A DNA stretch of 32,001 bases. It comes from a virus. Within the stretch, counting starts at the first letter, position 1. The number at the start of each line of letters is the position of its first letter. The stretch lies in IMG/VR virus record IMGVR_UViG_3300050190_000058, positions 1-32,001 of that record. One strand, 5' to 3'. This document shows, one piece after another, positions 21,607-29,776 of this stretch. Both the position numbers and the translations under genes were made by a program. Below the pieces are notes generated by a model, which saw nothing but the letters and a program-made list of their open reading frames with translations, did not search any database and was not told the DNA's origin.

Positions 21607-21963
21607 ATGGAATATAAATCTAACTTACCACAGGTTATTGCTGCCATGAAACTCTGTCGCCGTGAATTTTGCCAGGGTGTGGGTGCTATGGTGGTGGAAA
21701 CGGTTCAAGGCATAACCCCCATTGGGGTAAAACCTGATCCACATCCTGGCAACCTAAAAAGATCCGTAACTTATGAGGTGATGTCAGGTGATGAGGGCGT
21801 TACCGTGGGCGTAACTGATGATGCCAAATATGCCTTAACAGTAGAAAAAGGGCTTCATGGCCAGAGAGCACAGCCGTACCTTGAACCCGGTGCAATGGCG
21901 AGCCTCCCCAAAATTACAGGGGTCGCTGAAGGTATTTACATGTCGAAACTAGGCGGTGAATAA
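21607..21963 (+). CDS. HK97 gp10-like head-tail protein
   Basis: 118 aa; ATG 21607, 8 bases after GGGGAGG (TTG 21604 also possible). Features of the gp10/neck family: N-terminal helix, TPIGVKPDPHPGNLKRSVTYEV, VGVTDDAKYALTVEKGL and a final QPYLEPGAMA. It helps close the head or join the tail. TAATG overlap with the next gene. Confidence 0.75.
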   Translation: MEYKSNLPQVIAAMKLCRREFCQGVGAMVVETVQGITPIGVKPDPHPGNLKRSVTYEVMSGDEGVTVGVTDDAKYALTVEKGLHGQRAQPYLEPGAMASLPKITGVAEGIYMSKLGGE

Positions 21964-22346
21964 TGCTTAATCTTTACACATTGATCAATTCCCTGATTGA
22001 ACCAATCTGCCCGTGTTTCGTTGATCACTATCCCGAAGACGAGGCAAAGGTATTTCCCTACGCAGAGATTCAATTTTCGAACACCTTGCCAAACAATACA
22101 TTCTCTGACAATAACCTGCTTTCAATAACCATCTGGGATGACAAGGGCACGGACATAACCGAGATCGAGGGCATTGCCGATGCAATTCACAAGGTGCTAA
22201 ATCGTCTGCAATATAACAATGCGGCTATGTATGTATCGATCAACCGGAACACGCCGTACAGACTTGTACTGCCTGATCCGATCATCCATATTCAGCGCAG
22301 GGAATTGAGGTACATTTCTACTGTGTACTATAAACAAACCGGCTAA
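21963..22346 (+). CDS. tail completion / tail terminator protein
   Basis: 127 aa. Position and pattern (INSLIEPICPCFVDHYPED, FPYAEIQFS, ITIWDDKGTDITEIEGIADAIHKVLNR) fit the gp17/DUF3168-like tail terminators that cap the tail tube before head joining. A terminator with a 49-bp repeat follows. Confidence 0.7.
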   Translation: MLNLYTLINSLIEPICPCFVDHYPEDEAKVFPYAEIQFSNTLPNNTFSDNNLLSITIWDDKGTDITEIEGIADAIHKVLNRLQYNNAAMYVSINRNTPYRLVLPDPIIHIQRRELRYISTVYYKQTG

Positions 22347-22347
22347 C

Positions 22348-22396
22348 TAAATATTCATTGGTAATTAGCACCCCGTGTGGGTGCTTTTTTTATTAC
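22348..22396 (+). repeat. 49-bp direct repeat with terminator, copy 1
   Basis: Contains AGCACCC (22367-22373) and GGGTGCT (22379-22385) with loop CGTGT, then a T-run. The same 49 bp recur at 23831-23879 with one mismatch (T/C). Confidence 0.85.
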
Positions 22397-22426
22397 GACA
22401 AAGTATGAAAAATAGGAGGACTTTAA

Positions 22427-23305
22427 ATGAATAGCACGAATACGATTGGCTTTACCCCCAACACGCCGAATAACCTGCAAATTGATGCCGGAGCGGTCTA
22501 TAAAAATTATGGGCTTGCAGGTGAGGCGTTAATTGGTGCCACATCCGGCGGGAACGAATTCGATATCAAGGTAAAAACAAGAGATGTCAAGGTGGATGGT
22601 CTCAAGGGCACGGTTAAGGGACTCACACGCATTATCAGTACCGATGTCACGCTCAAGGTCAATATGCTTGAAATGACTACGGATGTTCTGAAAATGGCCC
22701 TTATGGGTGCGGTAGATACCGTTATCAACTCTGGCTATGATACCGTCACAGGCAAAACAGAGATATTGCTTAGTGATTATATCGATAATATTGCCATCGT
22801 TGGTAAACTAAGTGGCAGTCTGCAGCCGGTCGTTATTATTCTCAAAAATGCTTTATCAAGTGACGGAATCAAATTCAGCAACAAAGATTCCGTTGACAAT
22901 ATTTTACCTGTCACATTCACCGGGAGTATTGACCCACTCAACCCAACCATTTCGCCCTACGAGATTAGATATCCGCAGGTCGGATCATTGGCAGCATTCT
23001 ACATGCTGGCAGCCCCAATTATGAATGATGGTAAAATTCGTATGGATCTTAGCGGCACCGTTTCCGCAACCGTTCCATTCACCGGATTTACGGCAAGCCT
23101 GCTGGGCGTGGCTGATGTAGTCACAGCGGCTATCAGAGATCCAAACGACTTATCTGTTATTGTGCTGACCCTCACCTCGGCTCCAACAGCAGGGCAGGCG
23201 GTCACTATTGCCTATGTGCAGCCCGTTGTTGATGGTGATAGGGTCAAGTCGCTGGCCGGGGGCTTGCTGGCTACATTCCCAATCGTGTCGGTCGTCAACA
23301 ACTAA
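22427..23305 (+). CDS. major tail tube protein
   Basis: 292 aa; ATG 22427 after AGGAGG. The N-terminal 200 residues fit phage tail-tube proteins (LQIDAGAVYKNYG, EFDIKVKTRDVKVDGLKGTVKG). Residues 205-292 look like an added Ig-like surface domain (ATVPFTGFTASLL, VIVLTLTSAPTAGQAVTIAY). It builds the tube for DNA passage. A terminator follows. Confidence 0.8.
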   Translation: MNSTNTIGFTPNTPNNLQIDAGAVYKNYGLAGEALIGATSGGNEFDIKVKTRDVKVDGLKGTVKGLTRIISTDVTLKVNMLEMTTDVLKMALMGAVDTVINSGYDTVTGKTEILLSDYIDNIAIVGKLSGSLQPVVIILKNALSSDGIKFSNKDSVDNILPVTFTGSIDPLNPTISPYEIRYPQVGSLAAFYMLAAPIMNDGKIRMDLSGTVSATVPFTGFTASLLGVADVVTAAIRDPNDLSVIVLTLTSAPTAGQAVTIAYVQPVVDGDRVKSLAGGLLATFPIVSVVNN

Positions 23306-23311
23306 GATTAT

Positions 23312-23339
23312 GCCCCCTTAACCGGGGGCTTTTATTTTA
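23312..23339 (+). terminator. terminator after the tail tube gene
   Basis: GCCCCC (23312-23317), loop, GGGGGC (23324-23329), then TTTTATTTT. Confidence 0.8.
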
Positions 23340-23358
23340 AATATCCCTGCCCGGAGTA

Positions 23359-23387
23359 TTGCAAAAAGGTTGTAATAGGTATAAAAT
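23359..23387 (+). promoter_or_regulatory. promoter of the zinc-ribbon membrane gene
   Basis: TTGCAA (23359-23364), 17-nt spacer, TAAAAT (23382-23387). With terminators on both sides it makes the following gene a moron-like unit. Confidence 0.5.
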
Positions 23388-23410
23388 AGAAAGAAAGGGA
23401 GGGGATATAA

Positions 23411-23833
23411 ATGAAGTATTGTAAAAACTGCGGACAGAATGTAAGCCCCACTAAGAATTTTAGTTTTGGCTGGTTTATAGTCAATTGCTTATGGTTAGTC
23501 GGTGGAATTGTATATATTTTTTATTTCCTGTTTATGAAGAAAAAGGTTTGCCCTATCTGCGGTGCTGCAAACTTTGAACAGAAGCACAGCGCAGAAGAAA
23601 TACAAACTAATAAAGCAGGCTTTCCACAAATAGTCCCACTGTCCAAAGTAGATAGAATGAACGAAAATTCAATCATAGCCTTAGAAAAGGCCCAGGATAG
23701 GGCTGTAATAGCCAAGGCTAAGTATGCAAGAGTAAAGGAAAAAAGGATTGAAGATAATAGAATCTGGCGAATAAAAAGTGCAGAAAAGAAAGCCGCAAAA
23801 GCAGCCAAAAAAGCAGCCAAGCTGGCAAGTTAA
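23411..23833 (+). CDS. zinc-ribbon membrane protein, moron-like cargo
   Basis: 140 aa; ATG 23411 after AAAGGGAGGGG. Starts YCKNCGQNVSP, one transmembrane helix (WFIVNCLWLVGGIVYIFYFLF), then a second CPICGAANF ribbon, so two Cys pairs flank the membrane segment. The C-terminus is a Lys/Ala-rich helix (EKKAAKAAKKAAK). It does not fit tail assembly, has its own promoter and terminator, and sits between tube and chaperone genes. Possibly a lysogeny or host-interaction factor; function unknown. Confidence 0.65.
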   Translation: MKYCKNCGQNVSPTKNFSFGWFIVNCLWLVGGIVYIFYFLFMKKKVCPICGAANFEQKHSAEEIQTNKAGFPQIVPLSKVDRMNENSIIALEKAQDRAVIAKAKYARVKEKRIEDNRIWRIKSAEKKAAKAAKKAAKLAS

Positions 23834-23879
23834 ATATTCATCGGTAATTAGCACCCCGTGTGGGTGCTTTTTTTATTAC
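23831..23879 (+). repeat. 49-bp direct repeat with terminator, copy 2
   Basis: 48 of 49 bases match 22348-22396. Here the first three bases are the stop codon of the moron gene. The hairpin and T-run form its terminator. Confidence 0.85.
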
Positions 23880-23897
23880 AAAGAAGGAGATGTTTAA

Positions 23898-24227
23898 ATG
23901 TTTTCATCAGAAAAGGCCTTTGATATGTTACCGAGTGTGGTGGTACTTTATGATAAGTTAGACATAGATGGATATAGCAAGAAGATCAGAGAGGGGAATA
24001 AAGGCAAAAAGGAGGTCGATAACCAGGCCTTGGGTATTGATCTGGTTAAATATGTTTTGAAAAATTCTGCAAAGATTAAAGAGGAAGTTTTCGAAGTGGT
24101 GGCAGTAGTCGAAGAAAAAACAGTCGAAGAAATTAAGGCACAAGACTTTATGAAAACCATAAACACGATTAAAGAAATATTCTCTGATAAAGAAACAGTA
24201 AGTTTTTTAACACAGGCTATGGGATAG
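23898..24227 (+). CDS. tail assembly chaperone G-like
   Basis: 109 aa; ATG 23898 after GAAGGAGATG. Acidic and helical, right before the tape measure, as lambda gpG. The last codons pass over TTTTTTA, a slippery site by which some ribosomes enter the -1 frame and make a G-T fusion ending at 24514. Chaperones of this type hold the tape measure during tail assembly. Confidence 0.8.
   Translation: MFSSEKAFDMLPSVVVLYDKLDIDGYSKKIREGNKGKKEVDNQALGIDLVKYVLKNSAKIKEEVFEVVAVVEEKTVEEIKAQDFMKTINTIKEIFSDKETVSFLTQAMG
24203..24209 (+). promoter_or_regulatory. -1 frameshift site U UUU UUA
   Basis: In the zero frame the codons are TTT (24204) and TTA (24207), preceded by T, which fits X XXY YYZ. The frame reached by -1 slippage is that of the next ORF. 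Stop in the zero frame is only 16 nt on. Confidence 0.8.
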
Positions 24228-24514
24228 GCTACGCACAAACCTTGTACCTTCTCCATAGCCATTATGGGATTAATTCTACAACAAAAATAAAATTGAAAAC
24301 GATAACGCTGTTGCTTATTGATGCTTACAAAAAAGACAGGGAAGATAAACTCTGGCAGCAATGGCTGATCGATTACGGACGGATGGACAGTGAGCATTTC
24401 ATCAGTTTTGAAGATTATAAAAAAGAATTTATAAAACCAGAGCCAGAAAAAGTAGATGTGGAAGACGTTTTAAGAGATGCAGAAAAAATAAAAGCAATGG
24501 ATCAAGGATCTTAA
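24209..24514 (+). CDS. tail assembly chaperone T part, made by -1 frameshift
   Basis: The -1 frame is open from 24209 to the stop at 24512-24514 and reads NTGYGIGYAQTLYLLHSHYG, then YKKDREDKLWQQWLIDYGRMD. It has no ribosome site of its own; TTG 24242 would be a poor start. The fusion G-T protein is about 205 aa, as in lambda-like phages. The C-terminus is acidic and helical and is expected to bind the tape measure. Confidence 0.8.
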   Translation, partial: NTGYGIGYAQTLYLLHSHYGINSTTKIKLKTITLLLIDAYKKDREDKLWQQWLIDYGRMDSEHFISFEDYKKEFIKPEPEKVDVEDVLRDAEKIKAMDQGS

Positions 24515-24530
24515 TAAGAGATCTTTTTTT
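24506..24530 (+). terminator. weak terminator after the chaperone gene
   Basis: GGATCT (24506-24511) pairs with AGATCT (24519-24524, one G-U), followed by six T. It overlaps the stop codon and probably allows read-through to the tape measure gene. Confidence 0.55.
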
Positions 24531-24544
24531 ATTGCAGAAAGGAG

Positions 24545-26764
24545 ATGGACGTTATTCAACTTTTTGAGATCTGGGGCGACGTCCTGTTGAACGATTCGGG
24601 TGCCAGCGCCAAACTTGCCGCGGTAACAGAAAGTGCAGCGGTCGCCGCAGAAGCCATAGGCGCAACGGGAGTAGCTGGTGCAGAAGCAGGGGCAGAAGTA
24701 GCCGGAGGCATGGAGGTTGCAAGTGTAGCAGAAAAAGAGGTTGGGGCTTCCGCTGAGGTTGCAAGTGCAGGGATTGGTCTATCCCTGGGATCCATAATAA
24801 AAACATTAGGCCCATTAGCCCTAATGTTTGGATTATACTCGGGCGGGAAAGCAGTCATAAAGGAAGTCGTAGACGAAACAGACGCGATGCACCAATCGAA
24901 TGTCAACTTGATACAGACTATAAAAAGTACAGGAGACTCATGTGGATTAACTGCGACACAGGTACAGACGTTATCAAAAAAACTAGCTGATCATAGTGTG
25001 TTTTCGCGGAGTGCCGTTCAAGATGGTGAGGCTATGCTCGCGACATTCACACATATTGGGAAAGATGTCTTCCCTATGGCATCACAAGCCCTTGTTGATT
25101 TATCCCAAAAAATGGGGAAAGACCCGAAAAACGCAGCCATACAACTTGGCAAGGCTCTAAACGACCCAGTAAATGGTTTGACGGCTCTAAAGCGCGTAGG
25201 TGTTACATTTTCCGATGCACAAAAAGAAGTGATTAAAAATCTTGTAAAAACGGGTGATGTCGCTGGCGCGCAGAGAGTTATTATTGCTGAACTCAACAAA
25301 GAATTCGGTGGGCAGGCTGCCGCAGCGGTTACAACCTATCAGGGCAGGGTTGCTCTGCTTAAAAAGCAGTTTGATGACTTTGCGAGTGGCATCGTAAATG
25401 GCGCGGAAAAAGCGCTTACTAATTTAGGAAAAACCCTTGTAAACGGGGTTATATATTTAGAAAGGCACAAACTTGCACTTGATGTGCTTAAAATAGTTAT
25501 GGGCATTATAGGGGCTATCATATTGATGCAAACAGGTTTTTGGGCTGCCCACACTGTTGTTGTCCTTCTCGCTACAATCGCACAATGGGCTCATGTAGTC
25601 GCAGCAAATGCAGTCACAATCGCAATGGGCCTAGCAGCAGCAGCACAATGGCTATTCGCTGCATCTACGTGGGCTGTATTAGGGCCTATTTTACTTATAA
25701 TTGCGGCGGTTGCATTGCTTGCCTTTGGGGTTTATGAACTGATCAAGAACTGGAGCACAGTAAAAGAGTTCTTTGCTAAACTTTGGGACGACACCAAAGA
25801 GATATTCAGCAAGGCCTGGAGCGGCATCGTTTCAGTGGTAATGGCCATCGTAACGCCCTTTATCAATGGGGCGATTGCTCTCTTCAACGGCATGAAGGAT
25901 GGGCTGGATAAGATTATGCAGGGGTTGCGTGAAGTTTTCAGCGGGATTTGGGATGTCATTAAAAATATCTTTTTAGGGGCAATTCTGCTAATTCTTGACC
26001 TAGTGACCGGGAACTTTGGGAAACTAAAAACGGACGCAGAAGGGATATTCCATAACCTGTCGGCAGCCTTCGGTCAGATCTGGGATGGTATAAAACAGAT
26101 CTTTACTGGCGCTGTAATGGCTATCGTTGGTTTTTTAACCACCTCATGGGAAGGGATTAAAAATACAGCTATAGCTGCGTGGAACGGGATTAAAGATGCA
26201 GCTATATCAGCTTTCAACGGCTTGAAAAGCGGCATAGCTTCCGTACTCAGCACATTGGGTGGCGTTGTTTCAAATGGCTTCAATGGTGCCATAAGTTTCA
26301 TAAAAGGGTTGCCTGGAGAAGCTTTTAAATGGGGGGCAGATATAATAAATGGAATTGTATCTGGTATAAAAAGTGCTGTTGGTGCAGTCGGAGCGGCAGT
26401 TAGTGGGGTCGCACAAGACATAAGAAAATTCCTTCACTTCAGCGTACCTGATGAAGGGCCCCTGGCCGACTTTGAAAGCTGGATGCCTGATATGATGTCC
26501 GGACTGGCAAAGGGTATCAAAGGTAGCAAGGGTCTGGTCACAGATGCAATCAGCGGACTCGGATCCGATATGAACATTGGATTAAAGGTAAACCCCGCCA
26601 TGACTGGTGGAGGAAGTGCAAGTAATAAAGCAAGTGGTGGTAGCGAAAGCACAGGCAAGGTCATGAATATGACGGTTAACAACTACAGCCCAGTGGCACT
26701 AACCCCCAGCGAGATAGCTCGCCAGGTGCGTATGGCTTGGCAACAGGCGGCACTGCAATATTAA
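24545..26764 (+). CDS. tail tape measure protein
   Basis: 739 aa; ATG 24545 after AAAGGAG. Ala-rich N-terminus, a conserved stretch around residues 115-245 (TATQVQTLSKKLADHSVF, ALNDPVNGLTALKRVGVTFS), a hydrophobic region at about 315-395 with several membrane-length segments, then repeated WxxIKxxFxG units (WDVIKNIFLG, WDGIKQIFTG, WEGIKNTAIA). It sets tail length; by the usual 1.5 angstrom per residue this predicts about 110 nm. The membrane segments fit a role in DNA entry. Confidence 0.9.
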   Translation: MDVIQLFEIWGDVLLNDSGASAKLAAVTESAAVAAEAIGATGVAGAEAGAEVAGGMEVASVAEKEVGASAEVASAGIGLSLGSIIKTLGPLALMFGLYSGGKAVIKEVVDETDAMHQSNVNLIQTIKSTGDSCGLTATQVQTLSKKLADHSVFSRSAVQDGEAMLATFTHIGKDVFPMASQALVDLSQKMGKDPKNAAIQLGKALNDPVNGLTALKRVGVTFSDAQKEVIKNLVKTGDVAGAQRVIIAELNKEFGGQAAAAVTTYQGRVALLKKQFDDFASGIVNGAEKALTNLGKTLVNGVIYLERHKLALDVLKIVMGIIGAIILMQTGFWAAHTVVVLLATIAQWAHVVAANAVTIAMGLAAAAQWLFAASTWAVLGPILLIIAAVALLAFGVYELIKNWSTVKEFFAKLWDDTKEIFSKAWSGIVSVVMAIVTPFINGAIALFNGMKDGLDKIMQGLREVFSGIWDVIKNIFLGAILLILDLVTGNFGKLKTDAEGIFHNLSAAFGQIWDGIKQIFTGAVMAIVGFLTTSWEGIKNTAIAAWNGIKDAAISAFNGLKSGIASVLSTLGGVVSNGFNGAISFIKGLPGEAFKWGADIINGIVSGIKSAVGAVGAAVSGVAQDIRKFLHFSVPDEGPLADFESWMPDMMSGLAKGIKGSKGLVTDAISGLGSDMNIGLKVNPAMTGGGSASNKASGGSESTGKVMNMTVNNYSPVALTPSEIARQVRMAWQQAALQY

Positions 26765-26783
26765 GGGAGGAGTGGAACCGTAA

Positions 26784-27653
26784 ATGCTTCAAAAACTAAC
26801 CTACACAAATAGTTTGGGAGTGGAACTATCTATCAACCGTTCTGCTCCTTTTTTAATTCAATCCTTCGACACAACTGAAAACGTGAATATATACAATGCC
26901 AAAGGAGTCCTGCAAGATGGGTCAACCTATCTAGGCAACTCCCTGGATATTAGGGATGTGTCAATCGGATTAATCCTGCTTTCGAATACTAAAGAGCAAT
27001 TAATAACCCTCAGAAAACAGGTGACGCAAATATTTAACCCCAAACTTGGCGAGGGGTATCTCACTTATACGGATGAGGCCAAATCAATAAAGATTAAATG
27101 TATCCCGGCTAAAATACCATATTTTGAAAACAATGAGGATGCACCCTGGCAATCAGCCCTGGTTAACCTGACATGCAATAATCCATTTTGGCAAGACCTA
27201 ACCCAGATCAAGGCCGAGATTGCCCTTTGGATCGGGGAGTTTGAATTTCCTTTAGAACTCGTTGCCGGTGGTATCGAAATGGGATACAGACAACCGAGCC
27301 TGATCGTAAATACATTTAATCCCGGAGATGTGCCCTGTGGTCTGACAGCGCAGTTTACAGCACTAGCCACACTAACTAACCCTAGCATTCTGAATGTAAA
27401 TACAGGGGAGTATATCAAAGCCCTGAAAACAATGGTGGCCGGGGAGATTTTAAATATCAGCACAGGGTTTGGCAACAAAAAGGTAACAAGCACTTTAAAC
27501 GGTGTCGTAACAAATGCCTTTAATTGCATTGACCTTGGTAGTACATTCCTACAACTAGCCTCAGGTGACAACCTATTTCGATATGATGCGCTTTCGGGGA
27601 TTTCCAACCTGATCGTAGCAATCTACTACACGCCCCAGTATCTAAATGTTTAG
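26784..27653 (+). CDS. distal tail protein Dit (SPP1 gp19.1-like)
   Basis: 289 aa; ATG 26784 after GGGAGGAG. N-terminus LTYTNSLGVELSINRSAPFLIQSF and the DIRDVSIGLIL...NPKLGEGYLTY segment fit the Dit/phage-tail family; the C-terminal galectin-like domain is beta-rich. Dit rings join tail tube and baseplate. Confidence 0.8.
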   Translation: MLQKLTYTNSLGVELSINRSAPFLIQSFDTTENVNIYNAKGVLQDGSTYLGNSLDIRDVSIGLILLSNTKEQLITLRKQVTQIFNPKLGEGYLTYTDEAKSIKIKCIPAKIPYFENNEDAPWQSALVNLTCNNPFWQDLTQIKAEIALWIGEFEFPLELVAGGIEMGYRQPSLIVNTFNPGDVPCGLTAQFTALATLTNPSILNVNTGEYIKALKTMVAGEILNISTGFGNKKVTSTLNGVVTNAFNCIDLGSTFLQLASGDNLFRYDALSGISNLIVAIYYTPQYLNV

Positions 27654-27674
27654 TCGGCCAGGAGGTAAACAGTC

Positions 27675-28775
27675 ATGCAGATCTATGTGTTCGATAGGAA
27701 TATAAATTTTCAGGGCATAATTGACACCTACAGTTCATTAAGATGGCGGCGGCGCTTTAATCAGTATTCAGAGTTTGAACTGCACTGCCCGCTAACCGCT
27801 GACAACCTCAGCCTACTCACTAGAGATAGCATAATCTGCAAAAGCGATAGCACGCAAGAGGCCGGATACATTGAATATAGAGAATTGCAACAAGATGAAA
27901 AAGGAGAAGAATTTCTAATAATTAAAGGTAGGTTTTTGAAGTCCTACTTTGCCAGGCGAATAATCTGGGCACAGGAACTATTAAACTGCACCTATGAAGT
28001 CGCTATGCGAAACCTGGTCAATGATCAATGTATTACTCCAACGTTAACAGACCGAATTATTCCCAATCTACAACTAGAAACCTTAAAAAGTTATGCCGGG
28101 GTTGTAAATTATCAGGTAACCTATAATAACCTGTTTGATGAACTGATCAACCTGTGCAACCTGGGCGGTCTGGGGTTTAGACTCCTGCTAGATACAATCA
28201 ATAAAAAGCTTAATTTCGACATCTTCCAGGGGTTAGACCGTACATCAGGGCAATCGGTTAATGCTCGCTGTATCTTCTCTACAGACTTCGACAATATCCT
28301 GTCTCAAAATTACGTTGACAGTATGAACAACCTGAGCAATGTCGCCCTGGTCGGTGGCACTGGTGATGGGTCTGCTAGGAAGTTAGTCACTATAGGAGCA
28401 TCCACAGGCTTAGACAGGGCTGAATTATGGGTAGACGCTAAAGATATTTCTAATGTTAATTCAACAGATTCTAGTGTAATTGCTGATGCAACATATTTGC
28501 CTATGCTAACAGCTAGAGGCAATGCGGATCTCGCTCTCACAGCCGATATCAAAACATTCGACAGCAAGATCAATGTCAATTCTAATCTCGTTTATAAGAC
28601 CGACTTTGACCTGGGGGATAAAGTTACCTGCACAAATCGTAAATGGGGTGTAACGATAGACGCGGTGATAAGCGAGATCGAGGAAGTGTGGGAAGAGAAG
28701 GGCTTTAGTGTGAGCGTTGTTTTTGGTAATACTATCCCCACCTTGCTCGATCTGATTAGGCAGAAAATAACATAA
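27675..28775 (+). CDS. tail protein, ReqiPepy6 Gp37-like
   Basis: 366 aa; ATG 27675 after CCAGGAGG. The N-terminus IYVFDRNINFQGIIDTYSSL with RWRRRFNQYSEFELHCP, and VNYQVTYNNLFDELINLCN, match the siphovirus ReqiPepy6 Gp37-like family, which forms the hub after Dit (gp27-like fold). Confidence 0.8.
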   Translation: MQIYVFDRNINFQGIIDTYSSLRWRRRFNQYSEFELHCPLTADNLSLLTRDSIICKSDSTQEAGYIEYRELQQDEKGEEFLIIKGRFLKSYFARRIIWAQELLNCTYEVAMRNLVNDQCITPTLTDRIIPNLQLETLKSYAGVVNYQVTYNNLFDELINLCNLGGLGFRLLLDTINKKLNFDIFQGLDRTSGQSVNARCIFSTDFDNILSQNYVDSMNNLSNVALVGGTGDGSARKLVTIGASTGLDRAELWVDAKDISNVNSTDSSVIADATYLPMLTARGNADLALTADIKTFDSKINVNSNLVYKTDFDLGDKVTCTNRKWGVTIDAVISEIEEVWEEKGFSVSVVFGNTIPTLLDLIRQKIT

Positions 28776-28792
28776 AGAGGACGTGATAACCT

Positions 28793-29764
28793 TTGACAGA
28801 AAAATCAAGCTTTTTTAATTCGGTGGCAGGTGATCGAAAATACGCCGCAAGCGATTTCGCAAGTTATTTTAACAGCCTGCTAACCAACGGCATATTTCCC
28901 AATCCCAGCACGAATCTACAGGTAATATCAAATAGCAACATGACCGTAACCGTGAGCATCGGAAAAGGCTGGATTAACGGTTATTTTTATTTTAACGACA
29001 ACACCCTGACACTCCCTATTGAGGTTGCAGACGGAACTTTAAACAGGGCAGATCGGATCGTATTGCAGTTTAATACAGTTGGCAGAGCTATTACTGCAAA
29101 AGTCAAAAAAGGCACATTTGCAAGTTCTCCAGTTGCTCCGGTGTTACAAAGAGATGCAGATGCCTTTGAATTGGCCTTGGCTGACGTTTATGTCGGCGCA
29201 GGGGTAACAAGTATAGTCGGCGCTAATATCACAGACCAGCGGATGAATACGGCTCTCTGCGGCTGGGTGAACAGCCTAATCCAGGCTGATACAACCGCGA
29301 TATTTAACCAGTACCAGGCGTGGTTTACCGCTCAATCAGGCACTTATAATACTCAGATGATAGCCAATGAAGCAACCTTCCAGAGTCAATTTAATGCCTG
29401 GTTTGCAGCGGTTCAAGGGCAACTAAGCGGAGATATTGCAGGAAATCTAGCAAATCAGATAAGCACCCTGGAGGGAACAGGGTGGACAAACCAGACGGTT
29501 AAGGGCAACGCTGATGCTCTTGCTACACATTCCGCAGATGCCGTTAAACATATTACATCCGGCGAAAGAACCGCATGGAATGGGAAACAAACTGCATTAG
29601 GGTATACCCCTTTGAACAAAGCAGGAGATACGGCAACAGGTATCCTCACCGCACAAGCCAACACCTCTTATACAGTTGCACAAATACACAACGTAATTTT
29701 ATCAACAGGGGATGCTGTTATCGGCTCAATGGGCAACGGGGATCTGTGGATCAAGTATGTGTAG
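28793..29764 (+). CDS. baseplate/tail fibre protein
   Basis: 323 aa from TTG 28793 (GAGGACGTGATAACC upstream). Residues 1-150 follow the common phage upper-baseplate pattern: FNSVAGDRKYAASDFASYF, GWINGYFYFND, DGTLNRADRIVLQ. A helical part (QYQAWFTAQSGTY) follows, then the fibre repeat HITSGERTAWNGKQTALGYT. It probably links the baseplate to receptor-binding parts. Confidence 0.75.
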   Translation: MTEKSSFFNSVAGDRKYAASDFASYFNSLLTNGIFPNPSTNLQVISNSNMTVTVSIGKGWINGYFYFNDNTLTLPIEVADGTLNRADRIVLQFNTVGRAITAKVKKGTFASSPVAPVLQRDADAFELALADVYVGAGVTSIVGANITDQRMNTALCGWVNSLIQADTTAIFNQYQAWFTAQSGTYNTQMIANEATFQSQFNAWFAAVQGQLSGDIAGNLANQISTLEGTGWTNQTVKGNADALATHSADAVKHITSGERTAWNGKQTALGYTPLNKAGDTATGILTAQANTSYTVAQIHNVILSTGDAVIGSMGNGDLWIKYV

Positions 29765-29776
29765 GGCGGTGATTGA

